From Pedobacter terrae (GTDB lineage Bacteria > Bacteroidota > Bacteroidia > Sphingobacteriales > Sphingobacteriaceae), in assembly GCF_900100705.1 (NCBI RefSeq), contig NZ_FNCH01000019.1, forward strand, positions 1 to 64,000: DNA of 64,000 nucleotides, given 5' to 3'. Shown one piece after another: positions 40,946 through 50,486 of this stretch. The position numbers and the translations under genes were made by a program. Numbering within the stretch: position 1 is the first letter of the stretch; every line of letters starts with the position of its first letter. The notes beneath the pieces are model-generated. The model did no database searches. It had not been told where the DNA came from and was given only the letters and a program-made list of their open reading frames with translations.

Positions 40946-41221
40946 TGCTCTATTAATTTTATTCAAACGCCATAAAAAACAAACAAGACTATATAGTTGG
41001 TTTGCTACATAGTCTTGCTTCAATTATAACGAAGATAAAATGTGGAAATTACAAAAGCAAATAAAAGATTAACATTTAACGGAATTTTTAGATTTCAGCC
41101 CCCTTTTTTACATCAACCCGCTCACTTTAGAAACAAAATTAAGCCGATACGTAACATTCAATCATACACGTACTCAAAATCCAATCATTAGTTTTATTTT
41201 AGCTCAAATTATTCTTAAAAA

Positions 41222-43102
41222 ATGAAAAAGTTATTTTCTATTGCTCTCCTCGTTTGCCTGAGTGGGTATACGGTTTCTGCACAGGAACTTTACATGCCCA
41301 GGAACATCAAAGCAGCCTATGCAAAAGGTACGCGTGCGATGAATGGGAAACCTGGCCCTAATTATTGGCAAAACCATGGTAAATACAACATGGATATTCA
41401 GGTAGATGCCGAAGCCAAAGTGGTTAGCGGTAAAGAGGAAATTTTATACAGCAACAACAGTTCCGATACCTTAAAAAATCTGGCCATCCGCTTTGTAAAC
41501 AACTTACACAAACCCACCTCACCAAGAAGCGGTGCGGTAAGTGAAGATTTTTTAAGCACAGGCTTAGATATTAAGGCTTTTTGGATAGATGGCCAAAAAT
41601 ACAAAGTGGACAGCAAAAACTGGGGAACAGTTGGTAATGTAGCGCTGAAAAAGCCCTTATTGCCAAAATCGAAAATGACGGTCAAAATCGAGTGGGATTA
41701 CCCCTTATCAAAAGAAAGCGGACGAGAGGGACAGATTGATCCAAACTCATTTTTTGTGGCTTACAGCTACCCCCGTATATCAGTATACGATGACTATAAT
41801 GGCTGGGACCGCATTCCACACACGGATAGGGCTGAATTTTATAACGACTTTAACGATTACGAATTCACGATCAAAGCTCCTAAAAACTATGTAGTATATG
41901 CAACCGGAGATTTCCTGAATCCGGATGAAGTATTGCAACCGGAGATTTCTGCACGTTTAAAAAAATCATATAACGGTGATGAAGTCATCCATATTGCTAC
42001 CGAACAGGAAATGAAAGATGGGAAGGTAACGCAACAAAAGGACTGGAACACCTGGAAATTCGCGGTAAACCACATTACCGATGTAACCTTTGCCTTAAGC
42101 AACCACTATGTTTGGGACGGTGCCAGCGTAATTGTAGATAAAAAAACCAATCGCCGTGCCAGTGCCCAGGCTGCTTATAACCCAACTACAGGAAAGGACT
42201 TTATCAATTCGGTTAAATACAATCTTAACGCGTTAGACTGGTTTTCGAACAATTGGCCGGGCATCCCCTATCCTTATGTAAAAACCATTGCTTTTCAGGG
42301 TTTTGCAGATATGGAGTATCCGATGATGGTGAACGATTCGCAATTTGGCGACCCTGTATTTGCACAACTGGTTCAGGACCACGAAGTGGCACATACTTAT
42401 TTCCCATTTTATATGGGCATTAACGAAACCCGTTATGCCTACATGGATGAAGGCTGGGCCACCACATTCGAATATTTAATCGGCATTGCCGAGCATGGTA
42501 AACAGGCTGCTGATGATTTTTACAGGAAATTTAGAGTGAACAACTATATTAATGATAAATCTGCAGAAGAAGACCAACCTGTAATTTCAATGTCTGATCA
42601 GGTTTCTGGCGCAGGTTATGGCAATAATTCTTACGGTAAAGCTTCATTATCTTACCTGGCGCTTAAGGATATGCTGGGCGATGATTTATTTAAAAAAGCA
42701 CTACATACCTATATGAGCAACTGGAATGGCAAGCATCCTATTCCATGGGATTACTTTAACTCTATGAATGCAGGTTCCGGGCAGAATTTAAACTGGTTTT
42801 TCCAAAACTGGTTCTTTACCAATAATTACCTCGATTTAGCCATTAGCAAAGTAACAACTGCAAAAGGAAAATCGACCGTAACGGTTAAAAATGTGGGCGG
42901 ATTTGCCATTCCATTTGATATGATTGTGACCTATACCGATGGAAAAACCGAAACCATCCACAAAAGTCCGGCAGTTTGGAAAGCCAATCTAAAAGAGTTG
43001 AACATCTTGCTGAGTACTGCTAAAAAAGTAAAGTCAGTTACTTTGGATAATGGCATTTATGTAGATGCTACGCCGAAAGACAATGTTTGGGAAGCGAAAT
43101 AG
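41222..43102 (+). CDS. M1-family metallopeptidase (aminopeptidase)
   Basis: The 626-residue exported peptidase has a signal peptide (MKKLFSIALLVCLSGYTVSAQ), a beta-rich N-terminal domain (about 45-270), and a thermolysin-like domain with 'VQDHEVAHTYFPFYM' (HExxH at about residue 387) and the third zinc ligand Glu in 'YAYMDEGWATTFEYL' 18 residues further. The substrate-binding 'GFADMEYPMMV' takes the place of the usual GxMEN. A helical C-terminal part and a beta tail follow. It trims peptides in the periplasm or outside the cell. It is monocistronic. Confidence 0.94.
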   Translation: MKKLFSIALLVCLSGYTVSAQELYMPRNIKAAYAKGTRAMNGKPGPNYWQNHGKYNMDIQVDAEAKVVSGKEEILYSNNSSDTLKNLAIRFVNNLHKPTSPRSGAVSEDFLSTGLDIKAFWIDGQKYKVDSKNWGTVGNVALKKPLLPKSKMTVKIEWDYPLSKESGREGQIDPNSFFVAYSYPRISVYDDYNGWDRIPHTDRAEFYNDFNDYEFTIKAPKNYVVYATGDFLNPDEVLQPEISARLKKSYNGDEVIHIATEQEMKDGKVTQQKDWNTWKFAVNHITDVTFALSNHYVWDGASVIVDKKTNRRASAQAAYNPTTGKDFINSVKYNLNALDWFSNNWPGIPYPYVKTIAFQGFADMEYPMMVNDSQFGDPVFAQLVQDHEVAHTYFPFYMGINETRYAYMDEGWATTFEYLIGIAEHGKQAADDFYRKFRVNNYINDKSAEEDQPVISMSDQVSGAGYGNNSYGKASLSYLALKDMLGDDLFKKALHTYMSNWNGKHPIPWDYFNSMNAGSGQNLNWFFQNWFFTNNYLDLAISKVTTAKGKSTVTVKNVGGFAIPFDMIVTYTDGKTETIHKSPAVWKANLKELNILLSTAKKVKSVTLDNGIYVDATPKDNVWEAK

Positions 43103-43113
43103 TTAACAGCTGG

Positions 43114-43155
43114 CAGTTTTCAGTTGGCAGTTATGAAACTGCCAACTGAAAACTG
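43114..43155. repeat. Perfect 19-bp hairpin repeat
   Basis: The left arm 43114-43132 (CAGTTTTCAGTTGGCAGTT) and the right arm 43137-43155 are exact reverse complements around ATGA. A degenerate version lies in the tRNA spacers at about 3556-3592 and 8180-8216. There is no T-tract, so it is a palindromic repeat and may also stop transcription between these convergent genes. Confidence 0.85.
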
Positions 43156-43159
43156 TTGA

Positions 43160-43627
43160 TTAATAACTGATAACTGGCTGGTGTTTAACCGGGAAATTTA
43201 ATGAATTGGCAATAAAACACATTTTATTGGCTTCATGATGCAGCGTTGCTGCAAGTTCATAATGAGCTTTATCAGCTATTAAAACCTGCGGATGAAGCGT
43301 AACTTCTTTAAATCTTCCGCTTCCATCAGCCAACTCTTCCATTGTACCTACTGCTTCATCTTTATAATCGATGACTACGATTTCGTTTTTAGAGCATAGA
43401 TGCAAATACCAGAGCATGTGGCAGCTGGAAATTGATGCCAATAAGAGGTCTTCAGGGTTATATTTAGATTTATCACCTAAAAAGGTAGAATCTGAGGATC
43501 CGGAAATATTGGCTTTGCCTTTTACTGAAATTACATAATCACGATCGTACGAACGGTAATCCATTGTGCCCGAGCCTTTATTGCCCGTCCAGGTAACTGT
43601 GGTAGAATATAAGTGATCTTTCGGCAT
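43160..43627 (-). CDS. OsmC family peroxidase-like protein
   Basis: The 155-residue protein has the OsmC fold pattern: 'NPEDLLLASISSCHMLWYLHLCSKNEIVV', with the first conserved Cys in SSCHM, and 'HHEANKMCFIANSL', with the second Cys. In OsmC/Ohr proteins two such Cys reduce organic peroxides with the help of a lipoylated or dithiol reductant. The gap between the two Cys and the EANKMCFIANS motif suits the OsmC branch. It is a single gene; no linked regulator. Confidence 0.93.
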   Translation of the reverse strand: MPKDHLYSTTVTWTGNKGSGTMDYRSYDRDYVISVKGKANISGSSDSTFLGDKSKYNPEDLLLASISSCHMLWYLHLCSKNEIVVIDYKDEAVGTMEELADGSGRFKEVTLHPQVLIADKAHYELAATLHHEANKMCFIANSLNFPVKHQPVISY

Positions 43628-43669
43628 GATAAAATTGGTTAGATTATATAGCCAATTTAGAAAATAAAA

Positions 43670-43933
43670 TGGAGATTTTCCTATTATTCGCCCTACTTTC
43701 AGACCTATGAAGTTTCGAAAACCTCATAGGTCTTTATAGGTGATGAATATTAATTTGAAAATCAGGGTTGGTGATGCTTCGGTTCCGAAAGCCCTGCTAT
43801 CTCTCCAAGTCCTCGCGGCGCTCCGGGCTTTCCGTTCTATCAGGTTTAGTTAACAACAGTTTCCTGAGGTGGGGCAATGTCCTTGCCATTAAAGTTCGGA
43901 ATACTGTCAACGAACCTTGCTAGGTCATGTTAG
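43670..43933. other. Intergenic region with palindromes, no gene
   Basis: AGACCTATGA (43701-43710) pairs with TCATAGGTCT (43724-43733). Further on, a GC-rich segment has AAAGCCC and GGGCTTT arms (about 43788-43833). The composition differs from the flanks and no coding frame is convincing. Probably intergenic repeat elements. Confidence 0.45.
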
Positions 43934-44860
43934 TTAAAAATTAAGCGCTTTCAATTTATCCGCTAAGACTTCCGAAATTTTACGGTACGAATCAAACGTC
44001 CAGCCACCAACATGCGGGGTTAAAATCACTTGATTATTATGCTTTAAATCATCGTACCAGGGCTGTTCGCCCAAGGCCGGGAATTTTTCCGTTTGCAGCA
44101 CATCCAATCCAGCACCCAAAATTTTTCCGTTTTTAATTGCATTCAGCACTGCGGTGGTATTTACAATCTCTCCTCTGGCTGTATTGATAAAGAAAATCGG
44201 CTTTTTAAAATGAAAGAAATATTCGTCATCAACCATTTGTCTGGTTTCTGCTGTCAAAGGAATATGCAAACTCACTATATCGCTGTATTTTACAATTTCT
44301 TCCATACTCACCTCACGGGCAAAAGCATTAGAAAAGCCTGTTTTATACTTATCATAAGCCATTACATCAACCTCAAAACCAGCCAGCTTTCTGGCAAAAC
44401 TTTGTCCCATAAAACCATAACCGATAATGCCAACCTTTTTCCCTTTCAATTCGTAACCGCGGTTTCCTTCCCGGTCCCAAACACCATTTCTAATTTCGGT
44501 ATCGGCCCTGCGGAAGTTGTTCATTAACGATAAAAGCAAACCTATGGCATGTTCGCCAACAGCATCGCAGTTGCCTTCGGGTGCATTAATCAGTTCAATA
44601 TTTCTTTCAAAGGCAATTTTATCATCAATATTATCCAAACCAGCCCCCGCCCGGGCCACAAATTTTAAATTTGTAGCAGCAGCAAAAATCTCGGCATCAA
44701 TTCGAAATTTGGTACGTACGGCAATCCCCGTATAATCCTTTATTTTATCTAATGTTTGTTGGCGGGTAATCTGTGGTTCATCATCAACCTGGTAGCCCAT
44801 GGCAACGGCCTGCTCTTTAAATGCAGGGTGCAGATCATCAACAATTAATATTTTTTTCAT
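43934..44860 (-). CDS. D-2-hydroxyacid dehydrogenase (phosphoglycerate-dehydrogenase-like)
   Basis: With the ATG at 44860 (MKKILIVDDLHPAF) the enzyme has 308 residues. It has the catalytic Arg in 'VARAGAGLDNID', the Rossmann motif 'KKVGIIGYGFMGQSFARKL' (about 142-160), 'NTARGEIVNTTAV' with the second part of the active site, Glu in 'LDVLQTEKFP' and His in 'ILTPHVGGWTFDS'. It should interconvert a 2-keto and a D-2-hydroxy acid with NAD(H). It lacks the ACT domain of long SerA enzymes. It could serve serine synthesis, as in other short Bacteroidota enzymes, but the substrate is not certain. Confidence 0.9.
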   Translation of the reverse strand: MKKILIVDDLHPAFKEQAVAMGYQVDDEPQITRQQTLDKIKDYTGIAVRTKFRIDAEIFAAATNLKFVARAGAGLDNIDDKIAFERNIELINAPEGNCDAVGEHAIGLLLSLMNNFRRADTEIRNGVWDREGNRGYELKGKKVGIIGYGFMGQSFARKLAGFEVDVMAYDKYKTGFSNAFAREVSMEEIVKYSDIVSLHIPLTAETRQMVDDEYFFHFKKPIFFINTARGEIVNTTAVLNAIKNGKILGAGLDVLQTEKFPALGEQPWYDDLKHNNQVILTPHVGGWTFDSYRKISEVLADKLKALNF

Positions 44861-45130
44861 CTGTTCATTTATGCTCAATGTGATAAACAAAAGTAACATT
44901 TTGTAAATCGTTCAATTGTAATATTCGTTTATAGTTTTTATAAAACCAATAACCGCGAACGCTTAATTGAAAACGGCCACTAAGAAGCTTATCGCTAACT
45001 TTAAGGCGAATACTACCCCACAAAAATATTACTATAAAATACCTGTAATAAAATAGTTACGGCCCGTTTATTAAACTTAGTTGCCGTTACTTTGTCTCCC
45101 TTTATAAAAACACACGAAATTTTATTTTTA

Positions 45131-47617
45131 ATGAGACTTTTACAATCAAGAACTATACAGATTACCCTTTTACTTTTAAGCTTATCATTTAACCTTTTCG
45201 CACAAACAGGCGGAAAGGCAAAAATTACCGGAGTACTTAAAGATGCAAAAACACAAGAAACCATTCCGTTTGCTACAGCAGTTTTAATAGATAAAGCGAC
45301 GGCCAAAAACGCAAAAATAGCGCAAACCGATGTAAACGGTGCTTTTGTGATGACCGATATCCCTACAGGAACCTTTACTTTTAAAATTAGTTTTGTGGGT
45401 TACCAGACCATGGTGAGGGATAATGTAACGATAACAGCGAGCACAGGTACCTTAAATTTTGGCGACATTAAAATGAATACGGCGAAAGGTAATGTATTAA
45501 GCGAAATTACCATAACCGGGCAAAAACAGGGCATGCAAATGGGAATCGATAAAAAGATTTTCGCTGTAGATCAGAGCGTAATCAGCGAGGGCGGTTCTGC
45601 TGGCGATTTATTACAAAATGTTCCTTCTGTTTCTACCGATATGGATGGCAATGTGAGTTTACGTGGCTCTTCAGGTGTTAAAGTATTAATTGATGGAAAG
45701 CCATCTTTAATCGCTGGCGGCAATGTAGCACAAATCCTGCAATCTATCCCGGCCAGCTCTATTGAGAGTGTTGAAGTAATCACCAACCCATCAGCGAAAT
45801 ACGATGCCGAAGGCCAATCAGGTATTATTAATATTGTACTTAAGAAAAATACAAAACTTGGTTTTAACGGTTCAGTTGCTTTAACGGCAGGTAACCGCGA
45901 TAACTATAATGCCAATACCAACTTAAGTTTTCAGAACAGCAAAGTGAATATTTATGGAAACTATGGCTATCGTTATGGCAATCGAGTTGGCGGTGGCTTT
46001 CAAGACATTACCTATAAATCAGATTCATTAAGAACAAGGTTTGCGAGCCAAAATACAGTTTCCAGCTCATTGGACAAAGGACACAATGCCAAAGCAGGCA
46101 TAGATTATTATTTAGCACCAAAAAGTGTGATCAGCTTATCGGGTGGTTTTAACTCAAGAGAAAATGAACGCAATGAGCAGCTCGACATCAGGCAATTAGA
46201 TAAAAACCAATTGCCGGTTCTGTTCAGCAACAGAACAAATAACACCGATGGTTTTGGATCAAGTTATGATGCAAATTTAGATTACGTACAGAAGTTTAAG
46301 AAACCGAAAGAAGAACTAACCTTTAATTTTGGTTATTCTTATGGTACCAACAATAATGATCAGTATTACAGTACCAATACTACTAACCGTAACGGCGTAC
46401 CCCTTGATGAAACTTTGAGTTTACAGCGTGTATTTAATACCGGTAACAACACCAACTATAATATCCAAACGGATTATGCCTTGCCTGTGGGTAAAGCGGG
46501 TAAAATTGAAGTGGGTTACCGTAGCCAGATCCGCTTAGGAGAAAATGATCAATATGCAGATTCTATCCTGACCAATAGCAGTATCTATATCAGTAATAAT
46601 AAATTAATCAATGGTTTTGATAGTAAAGACCAGGTGCATGCCCTATATTTCAATTACCAGAACCAGATTAAAGATTTTGGTTATCAAATAGGTTTACGGG
46701 GAGAAGATGCTCGTTTAGACACGCATTTAGAAGGCTACACGAATAATGTATTAACCACTGCCGAGGGAAATATCCACTACAAAAGGATATACCCAAGCGT
46801 ATTCTTAACGCAGAAACTGAAAGGCGATAACCAGCTTCAACTAAGTTATACCCGTCGTGTAAACCGTCCACGTCCATGGGATACTAATCCATTTTTAGAT
46901 GTTTCCGATCCATTAAACTATAGAGGTGGTAACCCGAATTTATTACCGGAAGATGTACACTCATTCGAACTGGGTTATAGCAAATACTGGAAAAAAGTAA
47001 CCTTAACCTCAAGCTTGTATTTCCGTCAAACCAATGATGTGATTCAGCGCGTAAGAAGTACACCGGTTAATGGAATTATTACCTCAACCCCTCAAAATTT
47101 AACCAACCAGATTAATAGTGGTTTAGAATTAATTGGCCGTTTCGACCTGATTAAAGCTTTAAATTTCACCACAAACGTAAACCTGTACCAGGCAAAATTT
47201 GCTGGCGATGCACGGTTTGACATCCCATCAAGCAGTGGCTTTAGCTGGAACGCCAACCTGACCGGAAATTTAACTGTAGTTAAAAATTTATCGTTACAGG
47301 TGCGCGGCGATTACAGGGCTCCAGAAGTGATGGCACAGGGAAAACGCAATGCCATGTATGGAATTGATGGTGGGGCCAAATACGATTTCCCGAACAAAAA
47401 AGCGTCGTTAAGTTTCAATGTTAGAGATGTATTTAATACCAGAAGATGGAGCATGACCACTGAAGACAGAGCCACCATTGTTGATTTTGAACGCCAGTTT
47501 CAGGGAACGATGGGAAATTTAACTTTCTCTTACCGCTTTGGAAAAACTACCTTTACCGGCACGAATAAAAAGAAAAAAGAAGAGCAGGACAACCGCCCTG
47601 ATGAAGGATCATTTTAA
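45131..47617 (+). CDS. TonB-dependent-receptor-like outer-membrane beta-barrel protein
   Basis: The 828-residue protein starts with a signal peptide (MRLLQSRTIQITLLLLSLSFNLFAQ). It continues with a carboxypeptidase-like regulatory domain (about 30-112; 'ITGVLKDAKTQETIPFATAVL', 'VGYQTMV'), a plug domain (about 120-225; 'GSAGDLLQNVPSVSTDMDGNVSLRGSSGVKVLIDGKPS', 'IESVEVITNPSAKYDAEGQSGIINIVL') and a long beta-barrel of the outer_mem_beta family ending in 'GNLTFSYRFGKTTF' plus a charged tail. This type may bind or import peptides or metals; ligand unknown. No SusD partner is adjacent. The earlier in-frame start at 45092 would precede the signal. Confidence 0.93.
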   Translation: MRLLQSRTIQITLLLLSLSFNLFAQTGGKAKITGVLKDAKTQETIPFATAVLIDKATAKNAKIAQTDVNGAFVMTDIPTGTFTFKISFVGYQTMVRDNVTITASTGTLNFGDIKMNTAKGNVLSEITITGQKQGMQMGIDKKIFAVDQSVISEGGSAGDLLQNVPSVSTDMDGNVSLRGSSGVKVLIDGKPSLIAGGNVAQILQSIPASSIESVEVITNPSAKYDAEGQSGIINIVLKKNTKLGFNGSVALTAGNRDNYNANTNLSFQNSKVNIYGNYGYRYGNRVGGGFQDITYKSDSLRTRFASQNTVSSSLDKGHNAKAGIDYYLAPKSVISLSGGFNSRENERNEQLDIRQLDKNQLPVLFSNRTNNTDGFGSSYDANLDYVQKFKKPKEELTFNFGYSYGTNNNDQYYSTNTTNRNGVPLDETLSLQRVFNTGNNTNYNIQTDYALPVGKAGKIEVGYRSQIRLGENDQYADSILTNSSIYISNNKLINGFDSKDQVHALYFNYQNQIKDFGYQIGLRGEDARLDTHLEGYTNNVLTTAEGNIHYKRIYPSVFLTQKLKGDNQLQLSYTRRVNRPRPWDTNPFLDVSDPLNYRGGNPNLLPEDVHSFELGYSKYWKKVTLTSSLYFRQTNDVIQRVRSTPVNGIITSTPQNLTNQINSGLELIGRFDLIKALNFTTNVNLYQAKFAGDARFDIPSSSGFSWNANLTGNLTVVKNLSLQVRGDYRAPEVMAQGKRNAMYGIDGGAKYDFPNKKASLSFNVRDVFNTRRWSMTTEDRATIVDFERQFQGTMGNLTFSYRFGKTTFTGTNKKKKEEQDNRPDEGSF

Positions 47618-47631
47618 TAACCAAGGTAACC

Positions 47632-47705
47632 CGTCATTTCGACCTCAGTGGAGAAATCTTTTAACATAGTTAAAGATTTCTCCATTTTATAATGCTCCAG
47701 CCGAC
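47632..47705. repeat. Intergenic palindromic repeat (GTCATTTCGA family)
   Basis: The left part CGTCATTTCGACCTCAGTGG and the inner arms 'tggagaaatcttttaac' and 'gttaaagatttctcca' match the unit at 763-853. The right outer arm (gctccagccgac) is degraded. Confidence 0.7.
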
Positions 47706-47796
47706 ACCTGATTCTGGTATAGCTTTTTATACATCAGTCAATTGAAGAAATCTTCATTTGGCACTATAAAATAAGATGATTGCTTATCTTGCGATC

Positions 47797-48351
47797 ATGG
47801 AAGAAACTAACCCCTGGAGAACGCTGGAGAGCGAAGTAAAATACGATAACAACTGGATCCGTTTAACCGAACAACAGGTGATTAACCCATCTGGCGGGCA
47901 AGGAATTTACGGAACCGTTCATTTTAAGAACCTGGCCATAGGCATTCTTCCATTAGATGAAAACTACAATACCTGGCTGGTTGGTCAATACCGATATGCG
48001 TTAAATGCCTATAGCTGGGAAATTCCCGAAGGCGGAGGGCCACTCCATGAAGAACCATCAGAAAGTGCAAGAAGAGAATTACTGGAAGAAACGGGGATGA
48101 GTGCCCGAAATTGGAAAGAGATCCAAAGGATGCATCTTTCTAACTCTGTAAGCGACGAATTAAGCATCATCTATATCGCCACCGATCTTATTCAAGGTAT
48201 TGCCATGCCTGAAGAGACAGAACAGCTCGTTGTAAAAAAATTGCCCTTCAGCGAGGTTTACCAAATGGTGTTAGATGGGAAAATTACAGACTCGATGAGT
48301 GTAGCTGCAATTTTAAAAGCGAAGCTTATGCTGATAAATGGGGAATTGTAA
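47797..48351 (+). CDS. Nudix hydrolase
   Basis: The 184-residue protein, from MEETNPWRTLESEV, has a complete Nudix box: 'GGGPLHEEPSESARRELLEETGM' in layout (G-x5-E-x7-REL-LEE-TG-M, about residues 84-106). The N-terminal 'NWIRLTEQQVINPSGGQGIYGTVHF' and the 'YRYALNAYSWEIPEGG' segment are typical of ADP-ribose pyrophosphatase-like members. It should hydrolyse a nucleoside diphosphate linked to another moiety, for example ADP-ribose. A start 21 bases earlier is possible. It stands alone, followed by a repeat field. Confidence 0.94.
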   Translation: MEETNPWRTLESEVKYDNNWIRLTEQQVINPSGGQGIYGTVHFKNLAIGILPLDENYNTWLVGQYRYALNAYSWEIPEGGGPLHEEPSESARRELLEETGMSARNWKEIQRMHLSNSVSDELSIIYIATDLIQGIAMPEETEQLVVKKLPFSEVYQMVLDGKITDSMSVAAILKAKLMLINGEL

Positions 48352-48367
48352 TGACCATAACCACCAA

Positions 48368-48783
48368 ATGTTCCTAACGGAACATAAAAAATATTACATA
48401 TTTTTCTACCCAGCATATGTCCCGATGGGACATTTTTCAGATAGAATACACTTGATAAAATTATTATTCCCTCCAAACATCTCAGCAATTTCTTATACCG
48501 ATCCGGAGGAAAAATTCTTTGTACAAAAATAATACGGTTAGCATTTTGTTCCGCAGGAACATTTTGTGTTAACAAAGGCCTAGGATTTGGTAAAAGCAGA
48601 AAATTTATAATTTAATTCAAAATTAAAAAAAGCATTTCAATACCTTTTAACAGACCTAATTTTTTAAAGTTCGAAGACATAACAGGATTGCGGATACACC
48701 TCAGCAATTTCTTATGCTGTTCCGTAGGAACAAATCCTTGGTAGAAAAAATAATACAATCAGGATTTTCGTTCCGTAGGAACG
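48368..48783. repeat. Field of short GGAAC palindromes near a REP-type transposase
   Basis: Palindromes seen: ATGTTCC/GGAACAT (48368-48385), ATGTCCC/GGGACAT (48417-48433), TGTTCC/GGAACA (48547-48561), TGTTCC/GGAACA (48718-48732) and CGTTCC/GGAACG (48769-48783). A larger imperfect direct repeat of about 135 bp, starting 'cagcaatttctta', occurs at about 48481-48613 and 48702-48842. No gene lies between 48352 and 49004. Confidence 0.8.
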
Positions 48784-49004
48784 TTTCGTGTAAATAAAAA
48801 GGCTTTGGATTTAATAAAATCAGAAAATAATTTTTAATTTAATCAAAGATTACCGTACATCACATTTTTAAAGGCCTTGTTTAAATCGCTGACGTAATCC
48901 CAAAAAAAATTAAATCATCCTAAAATTTAAAGTTCATAAGAACAAATTCTAGCTAGGAATTTTAGTTCCAGAAGAAAATTGATATTGATTTAATTTATAA
49001 TACC

Positions 49005-49466
49005 ATGCCAAATACATACACCCAATTGCATATTCAATTTGTGTTTGCAGTTAAATTCAGGGCTGCATTAATCAAAGCAGATTGGAAAGAAAGGCTCCTG
49101 AAGTATATTACCGGAATATTTCAGGCGAATAACCATAAAATGATCCAGATTAATTGTATGCCCGATCATATACACATTTTTATCGGCATGCGTCCGCACC
49201 AATCTATTTCTAGCTTGATCCAAAATGTAAAAACTGAAAGTTCTAAGTGGATAAACGGCCAGGGATTCTGCTCAGGAAAATTTGCCTGGCAAGAAGGCTA
49301 TGGTGCATTTTCCTATTCAAAAAGCCATATCCAACAGGTTATTCAATATATCCAAAACCAGGAACAACACCATAAAAAGAAGACCTTTTTAGAGGAATAC
49401 AGCAACTTCTTAAAAATGTTTGAGATCGAATATGAAGAAAAATACATCTTCAAAGAACCAGAATAA
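49005..49466 (+). CDS. IS200/IS605-type (REP-associated) tyrosine transposase
   Basis: The 153-residue Y1 transposase has the HUH motif in 'NCMPDHIHIFIGM' (about 55-67) and the nucleophilic Tyr in the helix 'SHIQQVIQYIQNQEQHHKKKTFLEEY' (about 110-136). The rest follows the family: 'TQLHIQFVFAVKF', 'RAALIKADWKERLLKYITGIF', 'WQEGYGAFSYSKS'. These single-strand transposases act on short hairpins. The palindromes directly upstream (48368-48783) are probable substrates. The frame is complete and could be active. No TnpB follows. Confidence 0.92.
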   Translation: MPNTYTQLHIQFVFAVKFRAALIKADWKERLLKYITGIFQANNHKMIQINCMPDHIHIFIGMRPHQSISSLIQNVKTESSKWINGQGFCSGKFAWQEGYGAFSYSKSHIQQVIQYIQNQEQHHKKKTFLEEYSNFLKMFEIEYEEKYIFKEPE

Positions 49467-49501
49467 TTTATTATTATCTTTGCCACGTATTAATCAACCA
49501 G

Positions 49502-50260
49502 ATGAGCAAGCTTTTCGGATATATTTTAAGTCCTATATTTTATTTTTTATTTGGATTAACCCTTTGCATCTTCCACCCGATACAATGGCTTTGTTTTAAG
49601 CTTTTTGGCTATAAGGCACATAAGGTTTCAGTAGATCTCCTTAATTTTTTTCTTACCTATTGCCAGATTTTCCTTTTTAATTCAATTCGTTTTAAAAACG
49701 AATACGAACTGCCGACAGACAGGCCTATTATTTTTGCAGCAAACCACCAAAGCATGTACGATATTCCCTCGTTAATTTGGTTCCTAAGAAAATACAGCGC
49801 AAAATTTATTTCTAAAATCGAGCTGACCAAAGGCATTCCATCAATATCTATTAACCTGCGTTTGGGTGGTGGAGCAAACATCAACCGGAAAGATAACAAG
49901 CAGGCCATTTCTGAAATTATCAAACTTGGCCGCAGAATGAAAGAACATAATTGGAGCACCGTTATTTTCCCGGAAGGAACCCGGGCAAAAGACGGACAAT
50001 TGAAAACATTCCAATTTGGCGGTATTGCTACCCTATTAAAAGTAGTGCCTAATGCTTTAATCGTTCCGGTGGCCATAGAAAACTCATGGAAAATTGTCCG
50101 CTTTGGCATGTTCCCTTTAACCACAGGTCATGCTTTAAAATGGACCGTTTTAAAGCCGATAGAACCGGGCGTAAAATCAGCAAACGATATTACTTTGGAA
50201 GTCGAAAACGAAATCAGGAAAGTTCTGGGCCAGCCGATGGCACAGCCAGCTACGTTATAA
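49502..50260 (+). CDS. plsC: 1-acyl-sn-glycerol-3-phosphate acyltransferase (PlsC family)
   Basis: The 252-residue membrane-bound acyltransferase has an N-terminal hydrophobic part (about 1-30), the catalytic motif 'AANHQSMYDIPSL' (H-x4-D) at about residue 79, the motif 'NLRLGGGANINRKDN' and 'VIFPEGTRAKDG' (FPEGTR) at about 158. The enzyme converts lysophosphatidic to phosphatidic acid in phospholipid synthesis at the inner membrane. The gene name follows the family; lipid A or ornithine-lipid acylation cannot be fully excluded. A TATCTTTG box at 49475-49482 is a likely -7 element. Confidence 0.9.
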   Translation: MSKLFGYILSPIFYFLFGLTLCIFHPIQWLCFKLFGYKAHKVSVDLLNFFLTYCQIFLFNSIRFKNEYELPTDRPIIFAANHQSMYDIPSLIWFLRKYSAKFISKIELTKGIPSISINLRLGGGANINRKDNKQAISEIIKLGRRMKEHNWSTVIFPEGTRAKDGQLKTFQFGGIATLLKVVPNALIVPVAIENSWKIVRFGMFPLTTGHALKWTVLKPIEPGVKSANDITLEVENEIRKVLGQPMAQPATL

Positions 50261-50323
50261 TTTTATTAATCTCATTAAGGATTCTTCGATTCCGACAGCA
50301 TAGACAGGTTTCCATAGAATGAT

Positions 50324-50405
50324 CGTCATCTCTGTAGTGCAGCGAAATGGAAATATCTACCTAAACAGATTTCTCGACTGCGTTGCACTCCGCTCGAAAT
50401 GACGA
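50324..50405. repeat. Intergenic palindromic repeat (GTCATTTCGA family, diverged)
   Basis: It starts CGTCAT at 50324 and ends CTCGAAATGACG at 50405, with inner 'agatttctcgactgcg', related to the units at 763 and 47632. The left half is diverged. Confidence 0.65.
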
Positions 50406-50486
50406 TTTTTTGGTTAGGTGCTCGGTATTTCTGTGAATCTGTGGCAACAAAATGGTTAAACCGGTTAAGCGCTAACGCCAATCGCT

